23,945 nucleotides of DNA, from the NCBI GenBank assembly GCA_934755305.1, contig CAKVLD010000047.1, forward strand, positions 1 to 23,945. Reading direction: 5' to 3'. Source of the DNA: an uncultured Clostridium sp. GTDB taxonomy: Bacteria; Bacillota; Clostridia; Clostridiales; Clostridiaceae. The notes under the pieces are model-generated. The model had not been told where the DNA came from. It ran no database searches and saw nothing but the letters and a program-made list of their open reading frames with translations. Shown in pieces: positions 23,160 through 23,945 of this stretch. How positions within the stretch are numbered: position 1 is the first letter of the stretch; each line of letters begins with the position of its first letter. Made by a program: the position numbers and the translations under genes.

Positions 23160-23945
23160 TTATTTTTTCTTTTTTAATAATATAGTTCCCATAAAGGTAG
23201 ATATCATACCGAAAATTAAAGATATACCTGAACTTGCTGAAGAACCTGTATTAGGTAACTTATTAATTTTAAAATTAGTAGATTCTGAGTTATTAGTTTC
23301 TGAGTTAATAGTTTCAGAATTATTAGTTTCTTCTTTATTTGTTGTAGAATTATTTTCGTTATCATTTATTGGTGGAGTAACTACATTATTTGTATCTACT
23401 ATATTTAATTTAACTAAATTAGTGATTTCAGTACCATCTGCAAATCCAACACCAATATTGTAATCATCTTTAACATCTAAATTTAAGTCTTCAAATAATC
23501 TTGCTGATAAAGTTATAGATCCATTATCTGTAGTGAAATACTCGTTAATAGAAGCTAACGAAATATTCCTAGTTAAATTTCTTTCTATTGTTGTTTTAGT
23601 AACCTTTATTCCATTTACTAAGATATATTCAATATCCTTGTTCTCTAATTTTGAAGAAATAATTTTTATATTAGTTGGTTTATTTATATCAAATACTATT
23701 TTTTCTCCATTATCAACATTTACAATAAGGTTATTTTCAACAGGAGGCTTTACCTCAGGTTTTTCTTCCTCAACAGGAGGCTTTACCCCAGGTTTTTCTT
23801 CCTCAACAGGAGGCTTTACCTCAGGTTTTTCTTCCTCAACAGGAGGCTTTACCCCAGGTTTTTCTTCCTCAACAGGAGGCTTTACCTCAGGTTTTTCTTC
23901 CTCAACAGGAGGCTTTACCCCAGGTTTTTCTTCCTCAACAGGAGG
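23160..23945 (-). CDS. C-terminal part of an LPXTG cell-wall-anchored surface protein (5' end outside window)
   Basis: The open frame runs from the window edge (P-P-V-E...) to TAA at 23162-23160, giving 261 residues of the C-terminus. In order: six complete units and one partial unit of an 11-residue Pro/Glu/Lys-rich repeat (PPVEEEKPGVK or PPVEEEKPEVK), a domain of about 115 residues with a beta-rich look (VDNGEKIVFDINKPTNIKI...), a Thr/Asn/Ser/Glu-rich linker, then a sortase A signal: LPNTG (23258-23244), a hydrophobic segment and a KKKK tail. The protein should be covalently attached to peptidoglycan, with the repeats as a wall-spanning stalk. The N-terminal functional domain is not in view, so ligand or enzyme activity is unknown. 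The 82-bp hairpin downstream is its probable terminator. Confidence 0.88.
   Translation of the reverse strand, partial: PPVEEEKPGVKPPVEEEKPEVKPPVEEEKPGVKPPVEEEKPEVKPPVEEEKPGVKPPVEEEKPEVKPPVENNLIVNVDNGEKIVFDINKPTNIKIISSKLENKDIEYILVNGIKVTKTTIERNLTRNISLASINEYFTTDNGSITLSARLFEDLNLDVKDDYNIGVGFADGTEITNLVKLNIVDTNNVVTPPINDNENNSTTNKEETNNSETINSETNNSESTNFKINKLPNTGSSASSGISLIFGMISTFMGTILLKKKK
23738..23945 (-). repeat. 33-bp tandem repeats with a 66-bp alternating superunit
   Basis: Units begin at 23738, 23771, 23804, 23837, 23870 and 23903, with a partial one at 23936. They are identical by eye except for one base: GAG (Glu) and GGG (Gly) alternate strictly in successive units, so the true period is 66 bp. 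The array continues beyond the window. Confidence 0.92.

Noticed and set aside
23738..23945. CRISPR array
   Set aside because: Repeats are directly adjacent without unique spacers and are in frame in a wall-anchored protein; a coding tandem repeat explains them.

Overview
The window is very AT-rich, uses Gram-positive ribosome binding sites (AGGAGG-like) and encodes anaerobe and gut-associated functions: two conjugated bile salt hydrolases, pyruvate formate-lyase with its activase, and an LPXTG surface protein. This points to a gut Clostridium (sensu stricto) or close relative. The species cannot be fixed from sequence reading alone.

Layout. 1-1180 (minus): a decayed CotA-like multicopper oxidase with a frame-disrupting 5' deletion and no third cupredoxin domain. 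1309-7409: pflB-pflA, flanked on both sides by same-strand paralogous bile salt hydrolase genes, with a long AT-rich leader in front of pflB and several hairpin terminators. 7608-9563: a MazG-like nucleotide pyrophosphohydrolase followed by a protein joining a GIY-YIG-like N-terminus to a DUF2075/Schlafen-group-3 helicase; this looks like a two-gene defence-type module. 9606-9951: a noncoding RNA with its own strong promoter and a rod-like fold, best read as 6S RNA. 10210-11740: a DUF368 membrane protein (PopT-type undecaprenyl-phosphate translocase family) and a 2H phosphoesterase (2'-5' RNA ligase superfamily). 11807-19523: a complete four-gene Wadjet anti-plasmid system in the order jetD-jetA-jetB-jetC, all four genes overlapping or 1 bp apart. 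19579-21534: a CPA1-family cation/proton antiporter. 21594-22699 (minus): a Crp/Fnr-family regulator translationally coupled to cytidine deaminase. 23160-23945 (minus): the C-terminal end of an LPXTG wall-anchored protein with proline/glutamate-rich 11-residue repeats; its 5' end is outside the window.

How the parts work together. PflA installs the glycyl radical on PflB for anaerobic pyruvate cleavage. The bile salt hydrolases deconjugate host bile salts. JetA, JetB and JetC should form a MukBEF-like SMC motor that recognises circular plasmid DNA by extrusion, and JetD is the Toprim nuclease that cuts it. The MazG/helicase pair about 2.2 kb upstream makes 7.6-19.5 kb look like a small defence island with the 6S-like RNA, DUF368 and 2H genes between its two modules. 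All functional statements rest on motifs read by eye; no database search was run.
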